Below, piece by piece: positions 6,659 to 11,733 of a stretch of DNA of 11,867 nucleotides. A program made the translations under genes and the position numbers. Every line of letters begins with the position of its first letter. Positions within the stretch are counted from its first letter, which is position 1. This DNA comes from CAYVJW01 sp964451885 (lineage in GTDB: Bacteria > Patescibacteriota > Gracilibacteria > UBA4473), in the NCBI GenBank assembly GCA_964451885.1, contig CAYVJW010000046.1:1-11867 (forward strand). The letters run 5' to 3'. The notes below the pieces were generated by a model. That model was not told the origin of the DNA. It made no database searches and saw only the letters and a list, made by a program, of their open reading frames with translations.

Positions 6659-6721
6659 TTTAAATATTAATTTAATTACATGAAAAAGTAAAAATAAAAA
6701 AGTGAAAAAAATGTCTTAAAA

Positions 6722-6859
6722 TCATTTTTCCATTTTATAATCGAGTTTTCCAAACTTAAGCTCCAAAATATAATCGTCCAAAAAAGTTCGAATAACGTTC
6801 AATAAGGGGTACCAGATAGGAATTTGCGACGTTGAAGCGTCGTTTTTCCTCATAGTCAT
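6722..6859 (-). pseudogene. C-terminal fragment of an unknown gene, copy 1
   Basis: A minus-strand frame of 45 codons from ATG 6859 to TGA 6722; the frame stays open upstream to a TAG at about 6908-6910. Its C-terminal part reads IPIWYPLLNVIRTFLDDY and then ILELKFGKLDYKMEK. The same 25-residue ending, with conservative changes, recurs at 7842-7919. Differences between the copies include two silent third-position changes and a D/E exchange, which suggests the sequence was once selected as protein. It has no ribosome binding site or recognisable promoter, so I read it as the 3' remnant of a larger gene, although a small intact gene cannot be excluded. I do not recognise the family. Confidence 0.45.
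6741..6815. repeat. 75-bp direct repeat, copy 1
   Basis: Aligns without gaps to 7849-7923 at an offset of 1108 bp, with 68 of 75 positions equal; 6777-6811 is identical over 35 bp. It covers the 3' end of the gene fragment at 6722-6859 and, with its partner, encloses the first toxin-antitoxin module and the MITE. The gene-free remainder of 6860-7007 shows only AT-rich sequence. Confidence 0.85.
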
Positions 6860-7007
6860 GGGATATGGCAAAAGTTCAAACCATGTAAAAAATTGTCTTA
6901 TTTTTTCCTACTTTTTTGTTTTTGAAATACAAAATCGTATTTTTGCCTTTTATAGAGCTAAATTATAAAGTTCGATTCGTGTCTGGTGTTTGAGCTCAGT
7001 TTTTTCC

Positions 7008-7036
7008 TTGATTTGTGAGTAAGAAATGAGTATAAT
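7008..7036 (+). promoter_or_regulatory. Promoter of the first toxin-antitoxin module
   Basis: TTGATT (7008-7013), 17 nt, and a perfect TATAAT (7031-7036). Transcription would start near 7043, about 20 nt before the antitoxin ATG at 7063. Confidence 0.65.
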
Positions 7037-7042
7037 TTACTC
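7028..7042. promoter_or_regulatory. Operator-like dyad over the -10 box
   Basis: GAGTA-TAATT-TACTC is a perfect inverted repeat that covers the -10 box, and a further TGAGTA lies 11 bp upstream at 7016. RelB/DinJ-type antitoxins usually repress their own promoter at such sites, so this is the likely autoregulation site. Confidence 0.5.
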
Positions 7043-7062
7043 GTAATTTGCACTTTTTAAAA

Positions 7063-7317
7063 ATGGCCAGAGTTCAATATTCCGTTCCCGATCCGCTAAA
7101 AGCGGAAGCAGAAATGCTCTTAAATGCTCAAGGCATACCTCCTCGCGTAGCTACCATAATGTTTTATCAAGAGATTGTGCAACATAGAGGTTTACCGTTT
7201 ACCCCTTCTCCTATTCCAAATAAGACTACTGCAGAAACCATAGAAAAAGCTGATCGAGGGGAAGATCTCATTGAATGTAAAGATGCAGAAGATGTCTTTA
7301 AAAAACTTAAAATATGA
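7063..7317 (+). CDS. DinJ/RelB-family antitoxin, module 1
   Basis: Neutralises the toxin encoded next to it and represses the shared promoter. The 84 residues show the family plan: an N-terminal ribbon-helix-helix part (ARVQYSVPDPLKAEAEMLL, then GIPPRVATIMFYQEIV), the hallmark GLPFTP at 43-48, and an acidic, probably flexible tail ending EDAEDVFKKLKI-like (DAEDVFKKLKI at 74-84), which would wrap around the toxin. The usual LGLs.S.AI of the second helix is altered to QGIPPRVAT, so it is a divergent member. A TTG five codons upstream is in frame, but it lies at the expected transcription start, and the ATG at 7063 fits the promoter spacing. The stop codon overlaps the toxin start as ATGA (7314-7317). 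Confidence 0.85.
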   Translation: MARVQYSVPDPLKAEAEMLLNAQGIPPRVATIMFYQEIVQHRGLPFTPSPIPNKTTAETIEKADRGEDLIECKDAEDVFKKLKI

Positions 7318-7586
7318 GACGCCCATTTTTTACAAAACAATTTAGGAAAGACGTAAAAAAAATGAAAAGATCCAACAAAAATATGGATCTTTTGAAGTTC
7401 GTAATGAACACATTAATTGGGGATAAAACACTTGATTCGCCATATCACGACCACGCATTAAGCGGAAACTTGAAAGACTGCAGAGAGTGTCATATTCAAG
7501 GTGATTGGTTGTTGATTTATAAACTTGCGAACAACAATAAGATTTATTTTGAGAGAACAGGATCTCATTCAGAACTTTTTGAATAA
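7314..7586 (+). CDS. YafQ-type ribosome-dependent mRNA interferase toxin, module 1
   Basis: A RelE-superfamily toxin that would cut mRNA in the ribosomal A site. The 90 residues are the usual size. The YafQ signature is complete: DHAL with His47, RECHI with His60, GDWLLIYK with Asp64 and Trp65, and the ending RTGSHSELFE with His85 and Phe89, equivalent in spacing to the catalytic histidines, aspartate and phenylalanine known for E. coli YafQ. The N-terminus is very basic (MRRPFFTKQFRKDVKKMKR), as expected for ribosome binding. Translation is coupled to the antitoxin through the ATGA overlap. The stop codon TAA at 7584-7586 is made of the TA target site and the first base of the inserted MITE, which therefore begins at the last base of this gene. 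The protein looks full length and active. Confidence 0.92.
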   Translation: MRRPFFTKQFRKDVKKMKRSNKNMDLLKFVMNTLIGDKTLDSPYHDHALSGNLKDCRECHIQGDWLLIYKLANNNKIYFERTGSHSELFE

Positions 7587-7743
7587 GGGACTTAGCAGTA
7601 AATAACTTACCAATTTTAATATCTTTTTCTCCGTGTACTTCGTCAGAAAAACTTCGCCATATTATAATATGACTCAGCTTCTCTTTCTCGTACACGAAAA
7701 AAAATCTCATCAAACTTGGTAACTTATTTCCTGCCAAGCCCCT
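7586..7743. mobile_element. 158-bp mariner-like MITE at the toxin stop codon
   Basis: Terminal inverted repeats of 28 bp (7586-7613, starting AGGGACTTAGCAG; 7716-7743, ending CTGCCAAGCCCCT) match at 24 positions and are flanked by TA at 7584-7585 and 7744-7745, the target duplication of the IS630/Tc1-mariner superfamily. The whole element is a large imperfect palindrome: CGTGTAC (7632-7638) pairs with GTACACG (7690-7696), and a perfect 14-bp palindrome CATATTATAATATG (7658-7671) sits exactly at its centre. There is no transposase, so it would depend on an enzyme encoded elsewhere. Transcribed, it would fold into a long hairpin just after the toxin gene and could end or stabilise the mRNA. Confidence 0.8.
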
Positions 7744-7841
7744 TACTCATGGGAATATTTAATCGTTCTAATTATAATAATTCAATACACATTGTTAAGC
7801 CAAGACGTATTCCAAAGAAGTCAATATATAAGTTTTTTCGC

Positions 7842-7919
7842 TTAATAGTCGAGTTTTTCAGCCTGAAGCTCCAAAATATAGTCCTCCAAAAAAGTTCGAA
7901 TAACGTTCAATAAGGGGTA
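7842..7919 (-). pseudogene. C-terminal fragment of the same unknown gene, copy 2
   Basis: A minus-strand remnant coding for YPLLNVIRTFLEDY, then ILELQAEKLDY and a TAA stop at 7842-7844. The codon before it, Trp in copy 1, is TGA here (7920-7922), and the homology upstream is shifted by one base, so this copy is clearly broken. Confidence 0.55.
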
Positions 7920-7923
7920 TCAG
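7849..7923. repeat. 75-bp direct repeat, copy 2
   Basis: Partner of 6741-6815 in the same orientation, 68 of 75 positions equal. Recombination between the copies would remove about 1.1 kb containing the first toxin-antitoxin module and the MITE. Confidence 0.85.
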
Positions 7924-7966
7924 CCTTCGTTTGCGACGAACGAAGTGAGTCGGAATAAGAAGGCTG
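7921..7966. repeat. Palindromic element with two competing hairpins
   Basis: CAGCCTTC (7921-7928) pairs with GAAGGCTG (7959-7966), while inside it CTTCGTT (7925-7931) pairs with AACGAAG (7939-7945) around a TGCGACG loop; the two stems share bases and exclude each other. Copy 1 has only a simple CGACG/CGTCG stem at the corresponding place (6828-6843), so about 25 bp appear to have been added inside the palindrome in copy 2. Confidence 0.5.
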
Positions 7967-8011
7967 TCGCGTCGTAGCTATATTTGATGCGTACAAAAGT
8001 ATGAACGCAAA

Positions 8012-8109
8012 CTACGTCTTGGCAGGCCAGTTAAAAATCTTATCTGATTAAGCGAAGACGGACTACAAACAAAGGGATTGGCATATCAAATCAGGCTACG
8101 ACTTGGCAG
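8012..8109 (+). repeat. Short direct repeat CTACG(T/A)CTTGGCAG
   Basis: Fourteen bases at 8012-8025 recur at 8096-8109 with one mismatch; a looser, interrupted version (CTAC then TTGGCA) lies between them near 8072-8092. The repeat unit contains CTTGGCAG, also found in the right end of the MITE, which may be chance. No gene is seen in 7967-8121. Confidence 0.4.
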
Positions 8110-8121
8110 ATCTAATATTAA

Positions 8122-8340
8122 ATGAAATTCCATTACACATACATTCTTCAGTCAGAATTAAATCCTGATCGTTTTTATGTTGGATATACAGAAGATCTGA
8201 AAGATCGATTTAAAGAGCACAACGATAAGAAATGTGTCCACACCAGCAAATACGCTCCCTGGGAACTAAAAAACTTTTTCGGTTTTTAATCGAAAAAAAA
8301 AGCGCTGGACTTTGAAAAATATCTAAAAAGTTCTTCAGGG
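8122..8340 (+). pseudogene. GIY-YIG endonuclease gene with an in-frame stop
   Basis: The intact part, 55 codons from ATG 8122, reads MKFHYTYILQSELNPDRFYV and continues GYTEDLKDRFKEHN: the small, single-domain GIY-YIG (YhbQ/UvrC-like) nuclease plan with the two-part GIY-YIG core, Arg29 as the catalytic arginine, and the typical TSKYAPWELK. A TAA at 8287-8289 then interrupts it. In the same frame, directly after the stop, SKKKALDFEKYLKSSSG (8290-8340) is clearly the missing C-terminal helix of the family, with the metal-binding Glu. Beyond 8340 the frame is lost (the expected GRAF ending appears after a 4-base shift). The product made up to the stop would lack the catalytic glutamate and be inactive. 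Such small nucleases normally have about 80-100 residues. Confidence 0.8.
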
Positions 8341-8344
8341 AGCC

Positions 8345-8600
8345 AGAGCGCTATCCTCCTACTCTGCCACATTTCTCTTTATCCAGGAGCTTCTTTTGCG
8401 TATTTGCTTCGAAATTGTTCAGGAACGTTTCATTATTTATATTTTTAAGCCCAGGGTGTCACACATCAGTTTCTCTCAGAAAACGGCTTAAATCAAAAAT
8501 ATGACGGCTAATTTTTTCCAAAATCAGCGATTTTTAACATTCCCAAATTTTTTTCAGGGACATTTTTGATGAGAAAAGACTTCCTAAGTTAATGAATAGT
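8345..8600. other. Gene-free stretch
   Basis: No credible reading frame on either strand. The only structure noted is an inverted repeat TTTAAGCC (8444-8451) / GGCTTAAA (8485-8492) with a 33-nt loop. It may include decayed sequence from the GIY-YIG gene. Confidence 0.4.
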
Positions 8601-8601
8601 T

Positions 8602-8630
8602 TTGACATCTGTATATATAATGTATATAAT
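8602..8630 (+). promoter_or_regulatory. Consensus promoter of the second toxin-antitoxin module
   Basis: A perfect TTGACA (8602-8607), exactly 17 nt, and a perfect TATAAT (8625-8630). Start of transcription is expected near 8637, about 23 nt before the ATG at 8660. Such a full-consensus promoter implies strong expression unless repressed. Confidence 0.85.
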
Positions 8631-8654
8631 ATTCATGATTATTTCATTATATAC
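8622..8654. promoter_or_regulatory. Operator-like inverted repeat at the module 2 promoter
   Basis: GTATATAAT (8622-8630) and ATTATATAC (8646-8654) are perfect 9-bp arms separated by 15 bp; the left arm contains the -10 box and the right arm lies just before the start codon. A near copy of the left arm, GTATATATAAT, stands immediately upstream. This is a likely binding site of the antitoxin or the antitoxin-toxin complex. Confidence 0.6.
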
Positions 8655-8659
8655 GCCCT

Positions 8660-8935
8660 ATGAGCACTCTTATACAAGTTCGAGGAGTAAAACCCTCTAC
8701 CAAAAAAATTGCTGAAGATGTTTTTCGAAATTTAGGATTATCTACTAGTGCGGCGATTAAACTCTTTTTAAATCAGGTGGCTATTACAAAATCTATTCCT
8801 TTTCGTCCAACTACAATCACTGAAAATGGGCTTAGTCCTGATCAGGAGGATGAAATATTATTGAATATGAAGGATGATTCTGATGAAATAACGTTTTCAA
8901 ATGTTGAAGATCTTATAACCGATCTTAGAAAATGA
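8660..8935 (+). CDS. DinJ/RelB-family antitoxin, module 2
   Basis: The 91 residues match the family closely: a ribbon-helix-helix DNA-binding part with the strand TLIQVRG (3-9), helix KKIAEDVFRNLGLSTSAAIKLFLNQV (the typical LGLs.SaAI.lFl.qV) and IPFRP at 46-50, then an acidic tail (DQEDEILLNMKDDSDEI) ending NVEDLITDLRK that should bind the toxin. It is expected to dimerise, bind the inverted repeat over its own promoter, and be degraded by a protease when synthesis stops. The leader is about 23 nt and has no Shine-Dalgarno site. The stop overlaps the toxin start as ATGA at 8932-8935. It is much closer to the family consensus than the antitoxin of module 1, so the two modules are not recent duplicates. 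Confidence 0.92.
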   Translation: MSTLIQVRGVKPSTKKIAEDVFRNLGLSTSAAIKLFLNQVAITKSIPFRPTTITENGLSPDQEDEILLNMKDDSDEITFSNVEDLITDLRK

Positions 8936-9195
8936 AAATATTGAGAAAAAAATCTTTTAAAAAGAATTATGTCAAACTTTCAGAAAGATTTAAACAAAAA
9001 GTAGATGATACTTTGCGACTATTTGTAAAAAATGCATTTGATGAAAAATTAAATAATCATTCTTTAAAAGGGAACTTAACAGGTTTTCGATCGATTGATG
9101 TGACAGGAGATTTGAGAATTATTTTTAAAGAAACGAATAATTATGTAGTTGTTGTGTTGGTAAGAGTTGGAACACATAGTCAGATTTATAAATAA
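8932..9195 (+). CDS. RelE/YafQ-superfamily toxin, module 2
   Basis: A small basic RelE-fold protein, 87 residues, whose role would be ribosome-dependent mRNA cleavage under stress. Family landmarks are the basic start MKILRKKSFKKNY, NHSLKGNL with His43, FRSIDVTGDLRIIFK (52-66) and the ending VRVGTHSQIYK with His82. Compared with the module 1 toxin, the second YafQ histidine is Asp56 and the DW pair is Asp60-Leu61; the catalytic role probably passes to Arg62 and other basic residues, as in RelE-like members that lack a YafQ-type histidine set. Terminal Phe is replaced by Tyr86. It follows the antitoxin with a 4-base overlap and is followed by a hairpin at 9285. Toxin identity is strong; which subgroup it belongs to is less certain. 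Confidence 0.88.
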   Translation: MKILRKKSFKKNYVKLSERFKQKVDDTLRLFVKNAFDEKLNNHSLKGNLTGFRSIDVTGDLRIIFKETNNYVVVVLVRVGTHSQIYK

Positions 9196-9284
9196 GTATT
9201 TAGGATTGTTTTATTATCATGATTTTATGTAGAAAATTTTGAGGAAGAGTAAAACCTTTCCGTTCTCTAAAAAAAGTAAGGGCG

Positions 9285-9322
9285 AGAGACAAAATAACTT
9301 GAACAATTGTCTCTAATTTTTT
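9285..9322 (+). terminator. Probable terminator after module 2
   Basis: A perfect 8-bp stem AGAGACAA (9285-9292) / TTGTCTCT (9307-9314) with a 14-nt loop, followed by AA and six T to 9322. The remaining 9323-9475 shows no gene or clear structure. Confidence 0.5.
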
Positions 9323-9460
9323 GTGAATTATTATGATTCTCTGTCTGAATTTATCGTTTTTTATCCAAAATTTGTGAACAAAAAATAATTATCACGCACA
9401 GTTGTCAAATTGCGGGAGCTGCTGGGAAGTCTCTTTTTCTGCGCATCATCTAATAAATAT

Positions 9461-9502
9461 GTCAAGTAAATTTTCTTGACAGAATTTCACGTTGTATATA
9501 AA
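9461..9502 (+). promoter_or_regulatory. Promoter of the histidine kinase with inverted repeat at -35
   Basis: A perfect TTGACA (9476-9481), 15 nt, and TATAAA (9497-9502); the transcript would start near 9509, 25 nt before the ATG. GTCAAG (9461-9466) and CTTGAC (9475-9480) form an inverted repeat whose right arm is the -35 box, a possible regulator site. Confidence 0.55.
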
Positions 9503-9533
9503 CAAGCAAATCATTGTTACTTAATTTTTTATA

Positions 9534-10592
9534 ATGGCAAATATTGATAAATTTATCCCTAAAGATGTTTGGATTCAGCTTGAAAGAGCGACTGAAACTG
9601 TTTTATCTGTAATTCCTTCACTGAGGAATGAACAGCTTATAAGTGATCTTAGTGCTAATGTTTTAATGACAGATGATCCCGATGAAAAAGAGACGCTTCT
9701 AGAGGCTGTAAACGAAACTATCGCAAGATTTGCGGAAGAAGTCCAGGCAATAGCAGCTGAAAGATGTAAGCAAAAAAACACAAAGCACCGACTAGAAGGC
9801 CTCGTGAATCATACACTTAATAACTCCCTAAGTATAGCTAAAGAAAAATTGGGATTGGCTCAGGATTTACATAATGAACATAAACTCAGAGGTGAAAAAA
9901 AGAGAACGAGTTTAGAAGAGGCTGTCAGTACTATTCGTGCAGCTTGTTCTTCTATTTTAGCGCACGAATTTTTGGTAATGGAAGATCCGGCAAAGAAAGA
10001 ATTTTATCAACCGGAAATAGAAAATATTTCCATTTCTCATTTTTTTAGTGAAATTGAATGGACATTGGATTATAGATTTCATAAATCAACATCAATAAAC
10101 AATCCAATCACCATTGAAATACCTGAGGAAATAAGAGATCTTCAGGTAAGAGTCCATTGTTGGACTCTCTTTCATCTTACAACAAATATTTGTGCTAATG
10201 CGAGTAGTCATGGTGAAGCAACAAACCTTGAAATCAGATTAACCAAAGAAAATGATTTTCTGGTAATTACAATATCCGATAACGGTTCGGGAATTGAGTC
10301 CGACGTTGAAACAACAATGTACGATTACCTAGTCTCAAGAGGAAAAGAAGTAGTAGGCCAAACCACAAGAATAATGCATTCAGGCATTGGTATAGCACAT
10401 GCACCAGAACGATTAGAGGCTTTTGGAGCGACGATTGAATGTCAAGGCCATGGCGGATTAGAAGGGGCAGAAAACAAGAAGGGTGCCAAATATATTATTA
10501 AGGTGCCTCTCGCTGATGTTCCCTCTAATGCATTGAATTCTGATATTGTCCCAAAGCCTTCTGCACAGCTGATTGTACCGGTTGTGTCATAG
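9534..10592 (+). CDS. Soluble sensor-less histidine kinase
   Basis: A cytoplasmic protein of 352 residues without membrane segments or a recognisable PAS/GAF sensor. The first 80 residues are helical and acidic. A dimerisation/phosphoacceptor helix follows with LVNHTLNNSLSIAKEK (90-105), in which His93 occupies the phosphorylation position of an H-box of the H-x-L-N-N type. The ATP-binding HATPase domain covers about 200-328: N-box TTNICANASSHG (216-227, with Asn218 and Asn222), G1 ISDNGSGI (247-254, with Asp249), G2 MHSGIGIAHAPERLEAFG (281-298) and the closing strand GAKYIIKVPL. All nucleotide-binding landmarks are present, so kinase activity is likely. No response regulator is nearby. The gene runs into the 3' end of the oppositely oriented EAL gene and overlaps it by 68 bp. 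Its signal and partner are unknown; the length and fold fit an orphan kinase. Confidence 0.88.
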   Translation: MANIDKFIPKDVWIQLERATETVLSVIPSLRNEQLISDLSANVLMTDDPDEKETLLEAVNETIARFAEEVQAIAAERCKQKNTKHRLEGLVNHTLNNSLSIAKEKLGLAQDLHNEHKLRGEKKRTSLEEAVSTIRAACSSILAHEFLVMEDPAKKEFYQPEIENISISHFFSEIEWTLDYRFHKSTSINNPITIEIPEEIRDLQVRVHCWTLFHLTTNICANASSHGEATNLEIRLTKENDFLVITISDNGSGIESDVETTMYDYLVSRGKEVVGQTTRIMHSGIGIAHAPERLEAFGATIECQGHGGLEGAENKKGAKYIIKVPLADVPSNALNSDIVPKPSAQLIVPVVS

Positions 10593-11670
10593 ACTTCTTG
10601 GTATCATTAGCTTTGTGTATGATGTCTTTTATCAAAACCTTTGCTTCCCTCATGCATAAGTGCAAATTTACTTCCTCTTCGTTCATACTTACTTGATCTT
10701 TTTTCGCATTTTTAGCTACTTCTTCAAGCTCTTGCTCGGTTAAAACCTTATCTCCTGAATAATAGCGAAGTATATCTTTGAACCATTTAGGAATGCCCTC
10801 TGGCAAGTTTCTATAAATATCTTTTGCTAATGTTTTATAAGTTGGATCAGCCGAAGTTTGATAACATACGTCTGAAAAGAAATCAGGAGGAGGGAGCTTT
10901 TCACGAGCGAAAGATTGCCACTCAGAAGATTTGTCAAAATATTCAATGACTAATTCCGGGTTATAATCTAGATTTAGTTCTTCTGAAAGTTCAATCCATA
11001 TTTGGCGAAACAAATATAAATTTTCTTGTATTTTAATATTTTCCGATCCGTATCCTTTTTCGTTTATATTTTTAGCGACTAAATAATCTACTTTAACAGA
11101 CTCAATTCCATGATGAGGAGCAATAATACGTAAAAGATTCTTTATATATTCCCTGTTTTCAGGCACGATAAGATCGTGACATCCACCACATAGGTCGTCG
11201 ATGGAAAACTGATACCCTTTCGCTTTCAATATATCAAAATCTTTCGCAAATTTTTCCGGCTCTGGCATCTGTGCTGCTTCCGTAATTTCGAATACAACAT
11301 GATCTGCATATTCAAAATCTTTTAGTATTCGCATTATATGTTTCCAACATGCATTATCAGAAAAAATTCCACTCATTAAATTAATAGAGATCTTTCCCTG
11401 AAACGCTTGTCCGTCTATTTGATCTCGTGCAAAACAAAGCTCATGTTCCAAGAAAAAAGGAAAAATTGCAGGAACCCTTCCCTCTTTTTGTAATCGATCA
11501 AATTTCTTCCCAAGATCAGGGCCTTGGGCACATTCAGGCCTTACTAATATTTCTTCCTTTACCACTTGGCCCGAAGAATCAACTATTCCTTGTACTGTTA
11601 AAGGAGGTTCTTTTAGCATCTCTGCTGCTAAGTCATCTGCGCATTGGTTATTCTGTTCTAATGCATTCAT
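10525..11670 (-). CDS. EAL-domain protein, probable cyclic-di-GMP phosphodiesterase homologue
   Basis: EAL domains hydrolyse cyclic-di-GMP to pGpG. In this 381-residue soluble protein the domain covers about 23-247 and is divergent: the name-giving motif is EILVRP (40-45) rather than EALLR, but Glu40 is kept. The other metal and catalytic positions also appear: Asn97 in ISINLMS, Glu128 in FEITE, Asp158-Asp159 in SIDDL, Lys193 in VKVDYL and Glu243 in LVIEYF. The DDFGTGYSSL loop reads DDLCGGCHDL, and about ten extra residues separate it from the lysine. The region holding the late glutamine and the GQGYYFSKP-like ending is not recognisable; instead a helical C-terminus of about 120 residues of unknown fold follows. 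It could be an enzyme or a binding-only sensor. No GGDEF gene is in the window. The promoter lies 35 nt upstream. Confidence 0.8.
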   Translation of the reverse strand: MNALEQNNQCADDLAAEMLKEPPLTVQGIVDSSGQVVKEEILVRPECAQGPDLGKKFDRLQKEGRVPAIFPFFLEHELCFARDQIDGQAFQGKISINLMSGIFSDNACWKHIMRILKDFEYADHVVFEITEAAQMPEPEKFAKDFDILKAKGYQFSIDDLCGGCHDLIVPENREYIKNLLRIIAPHHGIESVKVDYLVAKNINEKGYGSENIKIQENLYLFRQIWIELSEELNLDYNPELVIEYFDKSSEWQSFAREKLPPPDFFSDVCYQTSADPTYKTLAKDIYRNLPEGIPKWFKDILRYYSGDKVLTEQELEEVAKNAKKDQVSMNEEEVNLHLCMREAKVLIKDIIHKANDTKKSMTQPVQSAVQKALGQYQNSMH

Positions 11671-11704
11671 GACAATTTGTGGTTTTGAAATAATGTTCTA
11701 GTTT

Positions 11705-11733
11705 ATTATAATACATATTAGTCAATTCGTCAA
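11705..11733 (-). promoter_or_regulatory. Promoter of the EAL gene
   Basis: On the minus strand, TTGACG (11728-11733), exactly 17 nt, and a perfect TATAAT (11705-11710). The transcript would start near 11698, about 28 nt before the ATG at 11670, with no Shine-Dalgarno site. Confidence 0.75.

Noticed and set aside
6819..6851. Plus-strand terminator (CGACG/CGTCG followed by TTTTT)
   Set aside because: It lies inside the minus-strand gene fragment, no plus-strand gene ends before it, and the stem recurs in altered form in copy 2; it may be coding sequence.
6968..6978. Second copy of AAGTTCGATTC from the tRNA T arm (4162-4172) as an attachment site
   Set aside because: Only 11 bp match, flanks differ, and it is not the 3' end of the tRNA; most likely chance.
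7048..7062. TTG start of the first antitoxin
   Set aside because: It falls at the expected transcription start; the ATG at 7063 begins the conserved domain.
7342..7737. 131-codon minus-strand frame across the toxin and the MITE
   Set aside because: It is antisense to a well-supported toxin and continues through a palindromic mobile element; no family features.
7314..8935. UGA read as glycine (Gracilibacteria-type code)
   Set aside because: TGA ends both antitoxins precisely at the usual family length within ATGA overlaps, and the conserved proteins contain no in-frame TGA.
9323..9475. Short minus-strand frames in the spacer before the kinase
   Set aside because: All are short, lack start signals and show no protein-like composition.
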